DNA from: Paenibacillus agricola
GTDB taxonomy: Bacteria; Bacillota; Bacilli; Paenibacillales; NBRC-103111
DNA length: 64,000 nt
Reading direction: 5' to 3'
Assembly (NCBI RefSeq): GCF_011440305.1
Contig: NZ_JAAOIW010000012.1
Coordinates: 124,001-188,000, forward strand
The notes beneath the pieces are model-generated. The model was not told where the DNA came from. It made no database searches and saw nothing but the letters and a program-made list of their open reading frames with translations. This document shows, piece after piece, positions 15,845 through 24,432 of the stretch (position 1 is the first letter of the stretch; every line of letters begins with the position of its first letter). The translations under genes were made by a program, and so were the position numbers.

Positions 15845-17104
15845 CTATAGCTTGAACATCTGCATCGTTTGCTGCAGCTTCGAGACGAGCTTGGTCATCT
15901 GCTCCGACTTCTCGACGATTTCCTGGACTGCTTGAATTTGCTCGTTCATGGATGCGGATACCTCTTCGGTGCCGGCAGCAGATTGCTGAGTGATCGCAGA
16001 GATGCTTTCCATCGTGCCGGAAATACGTTGGGCGCTGCCTAGCATCACTTGGCTGTCACTGGCAAAGGTGGAGATTTGCTCCGAAATAAATTTTACGCTA
16101 TTGACGATATCGGCAAATATTTTTTCGGTTTCGGTAATTAATTGCGTTTGCTTGCTTACGATTTCTTCGTTCTGGGCAATATGGTCCAGCGCTTGGTGGA
16201 TGCCGCTCTCAATGTTTCGGACGAGATGGAATACCTCTTTGGTGGAGGTCGTCGATTCCTCAGCCAGCTTCCGGACTTCTTGGGCAACAACGGCAAAGCC
16301 TTTGCCGTGCTCGCCCGCGCGTGCAGCTTCAATGGATGCATTCAAGGATAGCAGGTTCGTTTGTTCAGCGATCTCGGAAATCGTCCGGGTAATTTGTGAG
16401 ATCCCATTCGCCTGCTCCGCCAAAAGGTCGATCGTTTTCGACACATTCGCCGTTGCCTCAACATTGCGTTTCATGCCTGCGCTTTGTGTTTCAACAGCAA
16501 CTAGTCCATTTTCCACCAGTGACAGCATATGGCCGGACCGCGAATTCATCTCCTGAGTGGAGGCGTTAAAGGAGGTCACTTTGTATTCAATTTCTTTGGT
16601 AGCAACGGATATATCGGAAATTTCCTCGGAGATTTGATTGGCTCCTGAAGCGAGCTCGTTAGAAGAAACGGCGACCTGCTCCAATACGGTTTTCAAGCTT
16701 TCATTTTTGAAAAAAATATCACGGCTGGATTCGAAAACATGCTTCGACATACCTCCCGTATCCTGCAAAATTTCGCGAAGCCGATCCATCATTTTGTTAA
16801 AGGAGGTTCCTAACTCTCCAAGGGCATCGTCAGACAGCACCTCGACTTTTTGCGAGAAATCCCCTTTGGAAATGTTCAAGGCGACTCGTGAAATATTGCT
16901 GATCGGCTCTGTAAGCGTTCTCTCAAACCAATTAATGAATGGAAAGCTTAAGCCCAGCATAACTATTAAGAAAATAATTCCCAAAACCATACTCTCTGGT
17001 GATTGTAAAATGATGATAATAAGCGCAATGGAATAAAGCGCCAACATGGAGTAGCAGCCAAACTGAAGCTTTTTTTTAAACGGCATGGCTTGTAACCAAT
17101 TCAT
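15845..17104 (-). CDS. Methyl-accepting chemotaxis protein without extracellular sensor
   Basis: A 419-residue receptor. Two adjacent hydrophobic helices (about residues 15-33 and 35-55) are joined by only a few residues, so there is no external ligand domain. A HAMP segment follows ([20 protein letters not shown] to MMDRL), then a long coiled-coil signalling domain with the highly conserved tip [21 protein letters not shown] and [18 protein letters not shown]. It would signal to CheA/CheW. AAGGAG lies 10 nt before the ATG. The lack of a sensor implies detection through the membrane or HAMP region. Confidence 0.93.
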   Translation of the reverse strand: MNWLQAMPFKKKLQFGCYSMLALYSIALIIIILQSPESMVLGIIFLIVMLGLSFPFINWFERTLTEPISNISRVALNISKGDFSQKVEVLSDDALGELGTSFNKMMDRLREILQDTGGMSKHVFESSRDIFFKNESLKTVLEQVAVSSNELASGANQISEEISDISVATKEIEYKVTSFNASTQEMNSRSGHMLSLVENGLVAVETQSAGMKRNVEATANVSKTIDLLAEQANGISQITRTISEIAEQTNLLSLNASIEAARAGEHGKGFAVVAQEVRKLAEESTTSTKEVFHLVRNIESGIHQALDHIAQNEEIVSKQTQLITETEKIFADIVNSVKFISEQISTFASDSQVMLGSAQRISGTMESISAITQQSAAGTEEVSASMNEQIQAVQEIVEKSEQMTKLVSKLQQTMQMFKL

Positions 17105-17303
17105 AATGCATGATCTCCTTCAAATGTTAATATCTTACTTACGAGAAATTATATCATCCAAAAGTACTAGGGTCTATACTCTCGTCATACAAAATGGATG
17201 AATCTGTCGAAATTAGGGCTTTGGGAGCAAGGAATTAAGTTGCATGTTGGAGAGGGCGTTAGGTATAGTAGTTTTAAAATACTTGAACACAAGGAGAATG
17301 GCT

Positions 17304-17693
17304 ATGATCGCATATAAAGGAATTCACCACGTCAGCTTGGTTGTTCGTGATTTGGAGCGCTCGGTCGCTTTTTACAAAAAGGTTCTAGGCCTTCAAGAGA
17401 TAGAACGCCCGCCTTTTGATTTTAAAGGGGCATGGCTCGCCATTGCTGATGGGGGGCAGCAACTGCATCTTATTGTCCACGAAGGGCAGACGCTGCGCGA
17501 TGGCGCAATTGATTCGCGTGACGGACATTTCGCAATAAGGGTTGGCAGCTACAAGGATACACGTGCTTGGCTGGATGAACAAGGGATAGCTTACGATGCG
17601 CGGCCTCATGCCAAGGCCGGGTTTCCACAAATTTATATATTGGATCCCGATCATAATATTATTGAGCTTAATGCAGATTTCTGCGACGAATAG
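17304..17693 (+). CDS. VOC family (glyoxalase/dioxygenase fold) protein
   Basis: A 129-residue single-module VOC protein with two beta-alpha-beta-beta-beta repeats. Possible metal ligands are the His in IHHVSLVVRDL near residue 9, the His in DGHFAIRV near residue 75 and the Glu in HNIIELNAD near the C-terminus. Substrate cannot be told. ATG 17304 is chosen since AAGGAG is 7-8 nt upstream; ATG 17298 is too close to that site. Confidence 0.88.
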   Translation: MIAYKGIHHVSLVVRDLERSVAFYKKVLGLQEIERPPFDFKGAWLAIADGGQQLHLIVHEGQTLRDGAIDSRDGHFAIRVGSYKDTRAWLDEQGIAYDARPHAKAGFPQIYILDPDHNIIELNADFCDE

Positions 17694-17723
17694 GTAAGAT
17701 TCAATGAAGGAAAATGTCGCAAT

Positions 17724-17753
17724 TTGTTAGTTGCTGTTGTATTCTGGTAAAAT
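17724..17753 (+). promoter_or_regulatory. Predicted promoter of the gene at 17853
   Basis: TTGTTA and TAAAAT are separated by 18 bp, with TGG directly before the -10 giving an extended -10. The start codon lies 100 nt downstream. Confidence 0.5.
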
Positions 17754-17852
17754 AGTTAAAAAAAGTAAATATATGTTGAAAATCAAATAATAATTACATA
17801 TAATGGGACTGTAGCCTCAGGCTTACAAATTCCAATAGGTAGGAGGATGTTA

Positions 17853-18185
17853 ATGATCCTAGAAAATGTTCCATTAGCGAGGCAAATTGACATTGTGTTC
17901 AGGGAAATCAAGGAGGAGCTGGCTTTACTAACTTCAGGCACCGTATTCGTTCAAATACGGAATAATGTGGTTGGCAAATTTGGGGTCAGGGCGTTCCCGA
18001 TTGAAGGCAAAGGCACTCAACTGCAAAAGATGGAAAACGGCTTGTCCGAGCAAGAGGTGCAATCGTTTAGGTATACGGCGATGGAATCGCTGAAGCTGAA
18101 GCGGTGGAGCCATGGCGAAATTTCGTTTGAATTCGCCATGCGGCAGAACAAGCTTTGCACGAGTGTCGCTTTCGAAAGCAATTAA
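17853..18185 (+). CDS. Hypothetical host protein at the prophage border
   Basis: A 110-residue soluble protein (MILENVPLARQIDIVFREIK onward). AGGAGG ends 6 nt before ATG 17853; the ATG at 17847 directly abuts that site and is unlikely. No motif is recognised. It is the last gene before the integrase, and the candidate attachment core begins 16 nt after its stop, so the prophage does not appear to alter its coding sequence. Confidence 0.65.
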   Translation: MILENVPLARQIDIVFREIKEELALLTSGTVFVQIRNNVVGKFGVRAFPIEGKGTQLQKMENGLSEQEVQSFRYTAMESLKLKRWSHGEISFEFAMRQNKLCTSVAFESN

Positions 18186-18200
18186 ATTTAGGGGTTAAAA

Positions 18201-18250
18201 ACCTTGATATATAAGGGGATTCGGATCCTTTGCCCACATTTTGCCCACAT
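18201..18250. other. Candidate left attachment region (attL) with arm repeats
   Basis: Between the host gene and the integrase lies ACCTTGATATAT (18201-18212), found again at 60292-60303. Two abutting 11-bp direct repeats TTTGCCCACAT (18229-18239 and 18240-18250) follow and look like integrase arm-binding sites. The 12-bp match is short and could be chance. Confidence 0.4.
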
Positions 18251-18261
18251 TCGGTATTAAT

Positions 18262-19398
18262 TTAAAGCTTCACATTGAAACTCTTTTCCAGATTATCGGC
18301 AAGTGTTTTTTGCATGTTAGGCATAACGTGAGAATAGGTTGAAAGAGTTGTGGTCACGTTAGTGTGACCTAGACGCTCTTGGACAACCTTTATATTCTCG
18401 CCACTTTGTAAAAGTGTTGTTGCGTGGGCATGGCGCATATCGTGAGGTTTTATTTCAGGTACTCCGGCGGCAATAATATCCCCTTTAAAGGTTTTACGAA
18501 ATGCCGAATTATAAACAATCTCATTTTTTACACCGGGCACAACCAAATTTAGCGAATTTGGTTTCTGCTCTAATTTGTATTTCTTTAAGTATCCTACGAC
18601 GAAATTTGGGATGTTGATGTTTCTGGACAGCCCATTCTTTGTGGAGTCTTTAATGAAGAGAACCTTATCGGCATATACCACTGTTTTATTAACCTGGATG
18701 ATACCGGATTTTAGATCAACATCATCCCAGTTCAAAGCGCAAATTTCCCCGATCCTCATACCGGTTGTTAAAGCGATAACGTAAGCTGCGTGGAAACGGC
18801 TATTACGTGTTTTATCCAGAAAAGTATCCATCTCTTCTTGGTTCCACGGTTTAGAAGCACTTGGTCTGTAAGAGGGTCGTTTAACTACAGAGGCTACATT
18901 TTTGGTAACGTATCCCCATTCTTGTGCGGCTCTCAATGTCTTTCCTAAAATATTCCCGATGTTTTGAATGGTACCTGGGGAAATCCCTTCTCCCATTAGA
19001 TTGCTGTAGAATTTTTGAATATCCATTGGGGTTAGTTTTTGCAGTTTGATGTGACCCAATTGCGGGATGATATGGTTGTTTACCTGCCCGCGTTGCGTCA
19101 TATAGGTGTTCTTACCAACTTCATTTTTAATGGTGTTCTCAAGAAACTCAGCCATAAACTTTGCTAAGGTTATTTTACTTGAAGCAGAGCTCAAATTACC
19201 CCGTTCGAATTCCGTTATCATTTCCGCGCACGCTTTCTCTGCCTCTTTCTTTGTCTTAAATCCACTGTCGCCTCCTTGTTTCCGTTTATTCGTGATTGGA
19301 TCCTTGCCTAGATCAAGAGTGAATGACCATGTAGCACCGCATGTGCATCTTTTTTGTTTATCGCACTTGCAACCACGTTGCCGAAAGTAACCTTGCAT
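18262..19398 (-). CDS. int: Prophage tyrosine integrase
   Basis: A 378-residue phage integrase oriented toward the left end. It starts with a cysteine-rich zinc-binding AP2-like motif (RGCKCDKQKRCTCGATW), continues with a SAM-like core-binding domain (about 60-170), and ends in the catalytic domain. Catalytic residues visible are Arg in TTGMRIGEICAL, His-x-x-Arg in HDMRHAHATTLL, and the nucleophile Tyr in LSTYSHVMP. ATG 19398 with GGGAG 10 nt upstream is favoured over ATG 19425, which lies inside a LexA-like dyad. Confidence 0.94.
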   Translation of the reverse strand: MQGYFRQRGCKCDKQKRCTCGATWSFTLDLGKDPITNKRKQGGDSGFKTKKEAEKACAEMITEFERGNLSSASSKITLAKFMAEFLENTIKNEVGKNTYMTQRGQVNNHIIPQLGHIKLQKLTPMDIQKFYSNLMGEGISPGTIQNIGNILGKTLRAAQEWGYVTKNVASVVKRPSYRPSASKPWNQEEMDTFLDKTRNSRFHAAYVIALTTGMRIGEICALNWDDVDLKSGIIQVNKTVVYADKVLFIKDSTKNGLSRNINIPNFVVGYLKKYKLEQKPNSLNLVVPGVKNEIVYNSAFRKTFKGDIIAAGVPEIKPHDMRHAHATTLLQSGENIKVVQERLGHTNVTTTLSTYSHVMPNMQKTLADNLEKSFNVKL

Positions 19399-19418
19399 CG
19401 ATATCACACTCCCAAATA

Positions 19419-19432
19419 AGAACATATGTTCT
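19419..19432. promoter_or_regulatory. LexA/DinR-like SOS box before the integrase
   Basis: AGAACATATGTTCT is a perfect dyad. Its core GAACATATGTTC fits the Bacillus LexA consensus CGAACRNRYGTTYG except at the outermost bases. It lies 21 nt before the integrase start. SOS control of integrase is an inference. Confidence 0.55.
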
Positions 19433-19477
19433 ATTTATATTTATAGGTGAACAGCCTTGCGGCTAGAAAGCGCAAAG

Positions 19478-19903
19478 TTAGCGTGTAAGGGACTTCAAAT
19501 GTGCTACCTCTTGCGGAACTCCGCAGGTATTTGCTGCTTCGTAGATTGTCACGCCAGACTGGATAAACTCATCAGGTATTAAAAGTTCTACGGCAAACTG
19601 GTTAGCCTGCAGTTCATACTTGCCTAATACAAATTGGGTCTTTCTTGTGATGAAGTAATGGCTAAACCCTTTATGTAGGAGAAGGTGGCCTAACTCATGC
19701 GCGCAGATAAAACGCTGCTCATCTTCTGTGAGATTCGAATTAAGGATAATATATTTTCGCCTAAGAACGCGCATGCAGTACCCTTTAACCTGTTCAGGCA
19801 AGTCAAGATACACTATCGAAACTTTTAACAGCTTTGCAAGCCTAAACGGGCAGTTTGTTCGATGTTTAGCGTAAATGTTTTTTACTCGGATTCTAATGTC
19901 CAA
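19478..19903 (-). CDS. ImmA/IrrE family metallopeptidase
   Basis: A 141-residue protein with the zinc protease motif HELGHLLLH near residue 68. In ICEBs1 and related phages ImmA cleaves the neighbouring repressor to start induction. It lies 17 nt downstream of the repressor gene in the same leftward unit, the usual arrangement. The TTG start at 19903 has GGGGT about 6 nt upstream. Confidence 0.9.
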   Translation of the reverse strand: MDIRIRVKNIYAKHRTNCPFRLAKLLKVSIVYLDLPEQVKGYCMRVLRRKYIILNSNLTEDEQRFICAHELGHLLLHKGFSHYFITRKTQFVLGKYELQANQFAVELLIPDEFIQSGVTIYEAANTCGVPQEVAHLKSLTR

Positions 19904-19920
19904 GATACGACCCCATTCTG

Positions 19921-20433
19921 TTAGGATTCCTTATTCTTTCCTCGGCTTTTTTTGTAATCCTCTTTATTACGCTTCTTAGCGTCCCAGAAGATCGTTTCCA
20001 TCACGCCAATCATTTTCGCACGGTCAGATTCATCAAACTCTACACCATCAAAGAATAGGGCTTCAGGAGCCTCCAGCATTTTAAGAAGATCGCGCTTGTC
20101 TTTAGCGGTGGCCCATTCTGGGGTATTTTCTTTAGTCGGTATCGTTTTAAGTCGCGCTTCCAATTCTTCGAAAACAGATTCATCCGTATAACCGTCGGCA
20201 TACATATCAGAGGTTAACATATTGATCCCCTTGGGGTGTGGGAGCCCTAAAAGGAAATCGACAGTGACCTGATGGTAGTTTGCAATAGCGGCAAGCATAG
20301 TGATATCAGGGTTAGAAATCCCATTTTCCCATGCGTTATATCTAGCACGCTTTACTCCTAATATTTCAGCCATCTTATCTTGGGTGAGGTGTTTGTGATT
20401 TCTTAAAGCAGCTATTCTTTGACCGAGGTTCAT
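19921..20433 (-). CDS. CI-like prophage repressor (XRE helix-turn-helix)
   Basis: A 170-residue protein. Residues 1-60 form an XRE helix-turn-helix (LGQRIAALRNHKHLTQDKMA, then AEILGVKRARYNAWENG). The C-terminal 110 residues lack a LexA-type serine peptidase domain, consistent with inactivation by the adjacent ImmA-like protease. It is divergent from the Cro-like gene across two operator-like dyads. Confidence 0.9.
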   Translation of the reverse strand: MNLGQRIAALRNHKHLTQDKMAEILGVKRARYNAWENGISNPDITMLAAIANYHQVTVDFLLGLPHPKGINMLTSDMYADGYTDESVFEELEARLKTIPTKENTPEWATAKDKRDLLKMLEAPEALFFDGVEFDESDRAKMIGVMETIFWDAKKRNKEDYKKSRGKNKES

Positions 20434-20461
20434 TTAAAGTACCGACCTTTCGACAATTAAA

Positions 20462-20513
20462 GATAATTTATTTATCAAAACCTATTGACGATAATATTAT
20501 TATCAAATATAAT
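20462..20513 (+). promoter_or_regulatory. Rightward lysogeny-switch promoter with two operators
   Basis: TTGACG (20485-20490) and TATAAT (20508-20513) are 17 bp apart, a near-consensus sigma-A promoter. The operator GATAATATTATTATC (20490-20504) fills the spacer and GATAATTTATTTATC lies at 20462-20476 toward the repressor gene. Both fit GATAA-N5-TTATC. Confidence 0.82.
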
Positions 20514-20541
20514 CAGATTACGGCAAGGAGGTGATACAAAG

Positions 20542-20760
20542 ATGGCAGATAGACGACAGCAACTTATTGCTTGTCGGGAATCAAAGGGGTCCCGTGAGGA
20601 GGTCGCACTTGAATTAGGTATATCGAAAGTCTATCTCAGGATGATCGAGACAGGAGCGTTAAAACCTGGACGTGATGTGATGTTTCGAATCTCTAGCTAT
20701 TGTGGTCAACCTTTAGAAATCCTATTCCCTGATTTGTTTAGCGACGAGCGGGTTGTTTAA
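20542..20760 (+). CDS. Cro-like XRE regulator
   Basis: A 72-residue helix-turn-helix protein (MADRRQQLIACRESKGSREE, then ALELGISKVYLRMIETG). A full AAGGAGGTGAT ribosome binding site fixes ATG 20542. It is first in the rightward early transcript and probably competes with the repressor for the same operators. Confidence 0.85.
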   Translation: MADRRQQLIACRESKGSREEVALELGISKVYLRMIETGALKPGRDVMFRISSYCGQPLEILFPDLFSDERVV

Positions 20761-20773
20761 CTATGCGTTATGT

Positions 20774-20874
20774 GATAATTATATTATCTTTTATTAGTAT
20801 ATGCGATAAAATAATTATCGTCAATATTTTTATATCAGTTTTTTCCATTTATAGTTATTGATAATATTATTATC
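20774..20874. promoter_or_regulatory. Second operator cluster (three dyads)
   Basis: Three 15-bp dyads fit GATAA-N5-TTATC: 20774-20788, 20805-20819 and 20860-20874. The last is identical to the operator in the promoter at 20490. They lie between the Cro-like gene and the excisionase-like gene. Confidence 0.8.
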
Positions 20875-20902
20875 AATTGAATGAGAGAAGGGAAGGGTTT
20901 AA

Positions 20903-21172
20903 TTGTCAACTACGGGCGAAAAAATGATCGACAGAAAGAGTCGTAGTAAGATTCTAACTTGGAATGCATTGCCAGAAGTACTAACCGCTCAGCACATTGC
21001 TGACTACCTTTATCTATCTCGTCGACGTGTTTACGAGTTGTTCCAAATAACGGAGGCAGCTGGCGGGATTGCAAACTTTGCCATTGGTGGGTCGAAGCGG
21101 GTAGATCGAGAAGATTTCAAACGATGGGTCGATGCTCGAAAGAAAGAGAAGGCGCAGCGCATCAATGTTTAA
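20903..21172 (+). CDS. Excisionase-like DNA-binding protein
   Basis: An 89-residue protein with a winged MerR/excisionase helix-turn-helix (VLTAQHIADYLYLSRRRVYE, followed by GGSKRVDREDFKRWVDARK). Such proteins act as recombination directionality factors or regulators. The TTG start at 20903 follows GAAGGGAAGGG. Confidence 0.75.
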   Translation: MSTTGEKMIDRKSRSKILTWNALPEVLTAQHIADYLYLSRRRVYELFQITEAAGGIANFAIGGSKRVDREDFKRWVDARKKEKAQRINV

Positions 21173-21206
21173 AATTCTTGGCGGGAATGAGAGGAGGTGA
21201 ACACCT

Positions 21207-21371
21207 ATGCCAAAGGACATGAATAAAGAACAGAAGAAGTCTTACCGCAAATACCTGGACTTGTACAACTCTTACTTATCTGACGATATTACGCCGGATC
21301 AGCGGGAGCAATGTAAAGCTGAAATGGTTGGGATCGAGAAGGCATTCGGCATACAAGGGGATTGGTTTTAG
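21207..21371 (+). CDS. Small phage protein (54 residues)
   Basis: Opens MPKDMNKEQKKSYRKYLDLY and ends FGIQGDWF. A full GAGGAGGTGA site lies 6 nt upstream. Charged, helical, no recognised motif. The spacing (next gene begins 15 nt later) supports it as part of the early operon. Confidence 0.7.
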   Translation: MPKDMNKEQKKSYRKYLDLYNSYLSDDITPDQREQCKAEMVGIEKAFGIQGDWF

Positions 21372-21386
21372 TGAGGAGGCAATGCA

Positions 21387-21653
21387 ATGGAACCGAATTC
21401 TTTTGGAGTTTATCTTAAAGCGTTGCGAAAAGCAAAGGGAGTGAGTTCTTCGCATAAACTTAGTTTTCTTTCCGGTGTATCTCAAACGTTCATAGTGCAT
21501 CTCGAACTAGGGAAAAGGATACCTTCACCTGAAATTATCCGCAAGCTTTCAACGGCTCTTGGTGTTTCACACATCGGCATGATGATCAAAGCAGGGCACT
21601 TAACGCTTGAAGAGGTTTTGGCTGTCCGTACTAAACATGGAATTGAGGATTGA
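21387..21653 (+). CDS. XRE helix-turn-helix protein
   Basis: An 88-residue single-domain regulator: FGVYLKALRKAKGVSSSHKL, then LSGVSQTFIVHLELGKRIPS. GAGGAGG precedes the ATG. It resembles the repressor-like proteins found in Firmicute prophage early regions. Target unknown. Confidence 0.8.
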   Translation: MEPNSFGVYLKALRKAKGVSSSHKLSFLSGVSQTFIVHLELGKRIPSPEIIRKLSTALGVSHIGMMIKAGHLTLEEVLAVRTKHGIED

Positions 21654-21655
21654 AT

Positions 21656-21931
21656 ATGAAGCGTACCAAATTGAGGGCGGCATTGTGGCTGCTGCTGGAA
21701 CGGTTAGCAAAACAGCCAGCAGTAAAGAGGCATGCACGTAAGCAATACAGCCGGTGCAGGCAGGTATTAAACGGTAACGCAAAGATGGCTACTGTTACGA
21801 GCAGCAGCCATCTGGTCAAGCAATCTGGAAATACAGTTAACCTTATCATACCACAAGGGCACCCGCATGAAAACCCTCAAAATTATGAGGAGCTGCCGAT
21901 AGGTGACGCTTTTACGGCAGTTGGCGTCTAA
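21656..21931 (+). CDS. Hypothetical early phage protein
   Basis: A 91-residue basic protein (MKRTKLRAALWLLLERLAKQ). GAGG lies 7 nt before ATG 21656 and the gene begins just after the preceding stop. No motif recognised. Confidence 0.5.
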   Translation: MKRTKLRAALWLLLERLAKQPAVKRHARKQYSRCRQVLNGNAKMATVTSSSHLVKQSGNTVNLIIPQGHPHENPQNYEELPIGDAFTAVGV

Positions 21932-21964
21932 GATTTACCACACATCTACTAGGAGGAATCATCC

Positions 21965-22384
21965 ATGTCCGTACAAATCAATATCACCGGCGATAGCGCT
22001 ATCGAAGCCGTTAAAGAGTTTTCCGTTCTTGCTGCCCATTTCACATTCCCTGCTGCTGGAACTGCCGATGCAACTAAATCGGACAAGCCCGTTGCTACCC
22101 GTAACCGTTCTGTTGCTAAACCTGTTGAAACTGAAAAACCAGTTGAGAGTGCCGCAGCTGATGCTTCTGAGGAAGGTTCCCAGACCAAGGGCTCCATTGA
22201 AGATGATTTTCAAGACGATGATGCCCCCGTTCCTACTGTTGTAGACTTACGTGCCAAGGCTCAGGAGGTTGCAAAGACCCTTGAAGGCAAAGCTGCAGTT
22301 AAGTTGCTTCTTGCAGGCCGTGCCATTTCCAATATACCGGAAGAGGAACGTGCTGCGTTCCTTGTTGCTTTGGAGGCACTATGA
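21965..22384 (+). CDS. Hypothetical early phage protein with acidic linker
   Basis: A 139-residue protein. A short N-terminal strand-helix (MSVQINITGDSAIEAVKEFS), an Ala/Glu/Lys/Pro-rich linker of about 60 residues, and a C-terminal helical domain (VDLRAKAQEVAKTLEGKAAV) are visible. AGGAGG precedes the ATG. It overlaps the DUF2800 gene by four bases. Its place suggests a partner of the nuclease or ssDNA-binding protein, which is inference. Confidence 0.7.
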   Translation: MSVQINITGDSAIEAVKEFSVLAAHFTFPAAGTADATKSDKPVATRNRSVAKPVETEKPVESAAADASEEGSQTKGSIEDDFQDDDAPVPTVVDLRAKAQEVAKTLEGKAAVKLLLAGRAISNIPEEERAAFLVALEAL

Positions 22385-23577
22385 CCCAGCCCGCACATGC
22401 TGAACGGGCGCACGCCTTACTAGGTGCGTCCAAGGCAAGCCAGTGGATTAACTGCCCGCCGAGCGCCAGAGTGCAAGAGGGTATCGCTGAGAAGCGCAGT
22501 GATTATGCCAACGAAGGCACTCTGGCGCATGAATTGTCTGAGATCATGTTACGCCGTAGGCTGCTGCCTTGCGACTCGAAGGAGCGCAAACGGCTAGATG
22601 CTGCCATGGAAAAGGTGAAGGCAGATACGTTCTATGGTCCTGAGATGGAGAATGCCGTCACCGATTACGTGGAGTTTGTAGAGGAGCGCTACATGGCAGC
22701 AAAAGCCCGTTCGTCCGATGCGGTTATCCTGCTGGAGGATCGGTTGGATTTTACCGAGTGGGTGCCCGAGGGCTATGGGACGGGTGACGTGGTGCTGATT
22801 GCAGATGGCGTCCTTGAGGTTATCGACTTGAAGTATGGCAAGGGCGTGCCCGTCAGCGCCTTCAACAACCCTCAAATACGGCTCTATGGACTGGGTGCTT
22901 GGAACAGCTACAGCTATTTATATGATATCCATGAGGTGCACATGACCATCTCACAGCCTCGCCTGGATAGCGTCAGTACCGACATTTTGCCGATCGATGA
23001 GCTGGTCGAGTGGGCGGAGACGGTGGTCAAACCTGCTGCCTTGCTAGCGTTCGCTGGCGAAGGGGAATTTGCATCGGGCGACCATTGCCGGTGGTGCAAG
23101 ATTAAAGGCGATTGCCGAGCCCGTGCCGATGCGAATATGGAAGCTTTAGCTTACGAGTTCAAAGACCCTGCCAGGATGAGCTTAGAGGAGATCGGCAACA
23201 TTCTTTTTATCGCCGAACGTTTGGCGGTTTGGGGTAAAGACGTTGCAGATTATGCCTATGACCAAGCCAAGGCTGGGAATCGCGTCCCTTTATGGAAGCT
23301 AGTCGAGGGGCGCAGCAACAGGGCGATCACAGATAAGGAAGCCGCGAAGGCAAAGCTACTGAAAGCAGGGTTTGAGGCAGATAAGATTCTCAAGCCACAG
23401 GAATTTAAGGGCATCGGTGATCTGGAGAAACTGGTAGGCAAGAAGGATCTAGCTGCTTTGTTAGCTGACTTGATCGTTAAGCCTCCAGGAAAACCAGCTT
23501 TAGTCCCCGAAACGGATAAGCGGCCAGAGCTGAATAGCATTGACGGAGATTTTGCCGGAGAGGAGTTTTCGGAATGA
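22381..23577 (+). CDS. DUF2800 protein, Cas4/RecB-like phage nuclease
   Basis: A 398-residue protein of the PD-(D/E)XK superfamily. Near residue 145 the motif VLEVIDLKYGKGVPV gives the acidic and lysine catalytic residues. A C-terminal cysteine group (HCRWCKIKGDC near residue 240) resembles the iron-sulphur cluster of Cas4/AddB-like nucleases. It is paired with the DUF2815 gene, a usual combination for phage single-strand recombination or replication. Confidence 0.88.
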   Translation: MTQPAHAERAHALLGASKASQWINCPPSARVQEGIAEKRSDYANEGTLAHELSEIMLRRRLLPCDSKERKRLDAAMEKVKADTFYGPEMENAVTDYVEFVEERYMAAKARSSDAVILLEDRLDFTEWVPEGYGTGDVVLIADGVLEVIDLKYGKGVPVSAFNNPQIRLYGLGAWNSYSYLYDIHEVHMTISQPRLDSVSTDILPIDELVEWAETVVKPAALLAFAGEGEFASGDHCRWCKIKGDCRARADANMEALAYEFKDPARMSLEEIGNILFIAERLAVWGKDVADYAYDQAKAGNRVPLWKLVEGRSNRAITDKEAAKAKLLKAGFEADKILKPQEFKGIGDLEKLVGKKDLAALLADLIVKPPGKPALVPETDKRPELNSIDGDFAGEEFSE

Positions 23578-23786
23578 GGAGTCAGTGCAACCAAAGGATT
23601 ACCGGGTATGGGGTGGGGCTTGCTTTTGTGGAGTCTAAGGAAATGTACTACGACAAACATCCTGGAAATGTCCGCATGCCGAATGACCCTAAAACTGCTG
23701 CTGATCATGCTGCCTTGTGTGGCCCAGTAACAACTTATTTCTTAAACTCAACTCAAAAGGAGCAAATCAAATATGGCAATCGATAA
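23574..23786 (+). CDS. Possible small protein bridging DUF2800 and DUF2815 genes
   Basis: A 70-residue frame that overlaps the upstream gene by ATGA and the downstream gene by 14 nt, with GAGGAG 8 nt before the ATG. Composition is not clearly protein-like and no motif is recognised. It fits translational coupling but may be spurious. Confidence 0.4.
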   Translation: MRSQCNQRITGYGVGLAFVESKEMYYDKHPGNVRMPNDPKTAADHAALCGPVTTYFLNSTQKEQIKYGNR

Positions 23787-24369
23787 TACGTCAACTAAAG
23801 TAATCACGGGAAAAGTGAGGCTTTCCTATACACATGTATTTGAGCCGGAAGCTGATGATAATGGGGTGGATAAGTACAGCACAGCAATCTTGATCCCTAA
23901 GTCAGACAAGGACACTTTGAAGAAGATTCAAGCGGCTGTTAACGCAGCAATCGAACTGGGCAAGACCAAATGGCCGAATGGAAAGGTCCCTGCTAATTTG
24001 AAAAAGCCTTTACGCGACGGGGACGAGGAGCGACCAGAAGATGAAGCCTACCAAGGTCATTTCTTCCTTAATGGTACATCCAAAAACAAGCCAGGTATCG
24101 CCAAGCCGATTGGTAAGGACGGTAACGGGAAAACAAAGTTCCAAGAGATTACGGACACAACTGAGGTTTATTCAGGATGCTACGCCAAGGTTTCGCTTAA
24201 TTTCTATCCGTTCGAGGCAAAGGGTAATCGCGGTGTGGCTGCAGGCTTGAATAATATCGTTAAGGTCCAGGATGGTGATTTCCTAGGCGGTCGATCCAAT
24301 CTGTCAGATGATTTCGCCAATGAGGATTTCGAGGATGATCTTGGTGGCGATGACGATTTCTTGAACTAA
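23773..24369 (+). CDS. DUF2815 single-stranded DNA-binding protein
   Basis: A 198-residue OB-fold-type protein. ITGKVRLSYTHVFEPEADDN, YSTAILIPKSDKDTLKKIQA and the acidic C-terminal tail ending DDLGGDDDFLN are typical of DUF2815 and of ssDNA-binding proteins whose tail recruits partners. A weak terminator-like hairpin (AGGGGAT with ATCCTCT, then TTCTTT) lies at 24376-24402. Confidence 0.9.
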   Translation: MAIDNTSTKVITGKVRLSYTHVFEPEADDNGVDKYSTAILIPKSDKDTLKKIQAAVNAAIELGKTKWPNGKVPANLKKPLRDGDEERPEDEAYQGHFFLNGTSKNKPGIAKPIGKDGNGKTKFQEITDTTEVYSGCYAKVSLNFYPFEAKGNRGVAAGLNNIVKVQDGDFLGGRSNLSDDFANEDFEDDLGGDDDFLN

Positions 24370-24432
24370 ATTTGTAGGGGATTCTGTAAGGGGATCCTCT
24401 TTCTTTATCCATAAAATAGGGAGCGTGGATAT

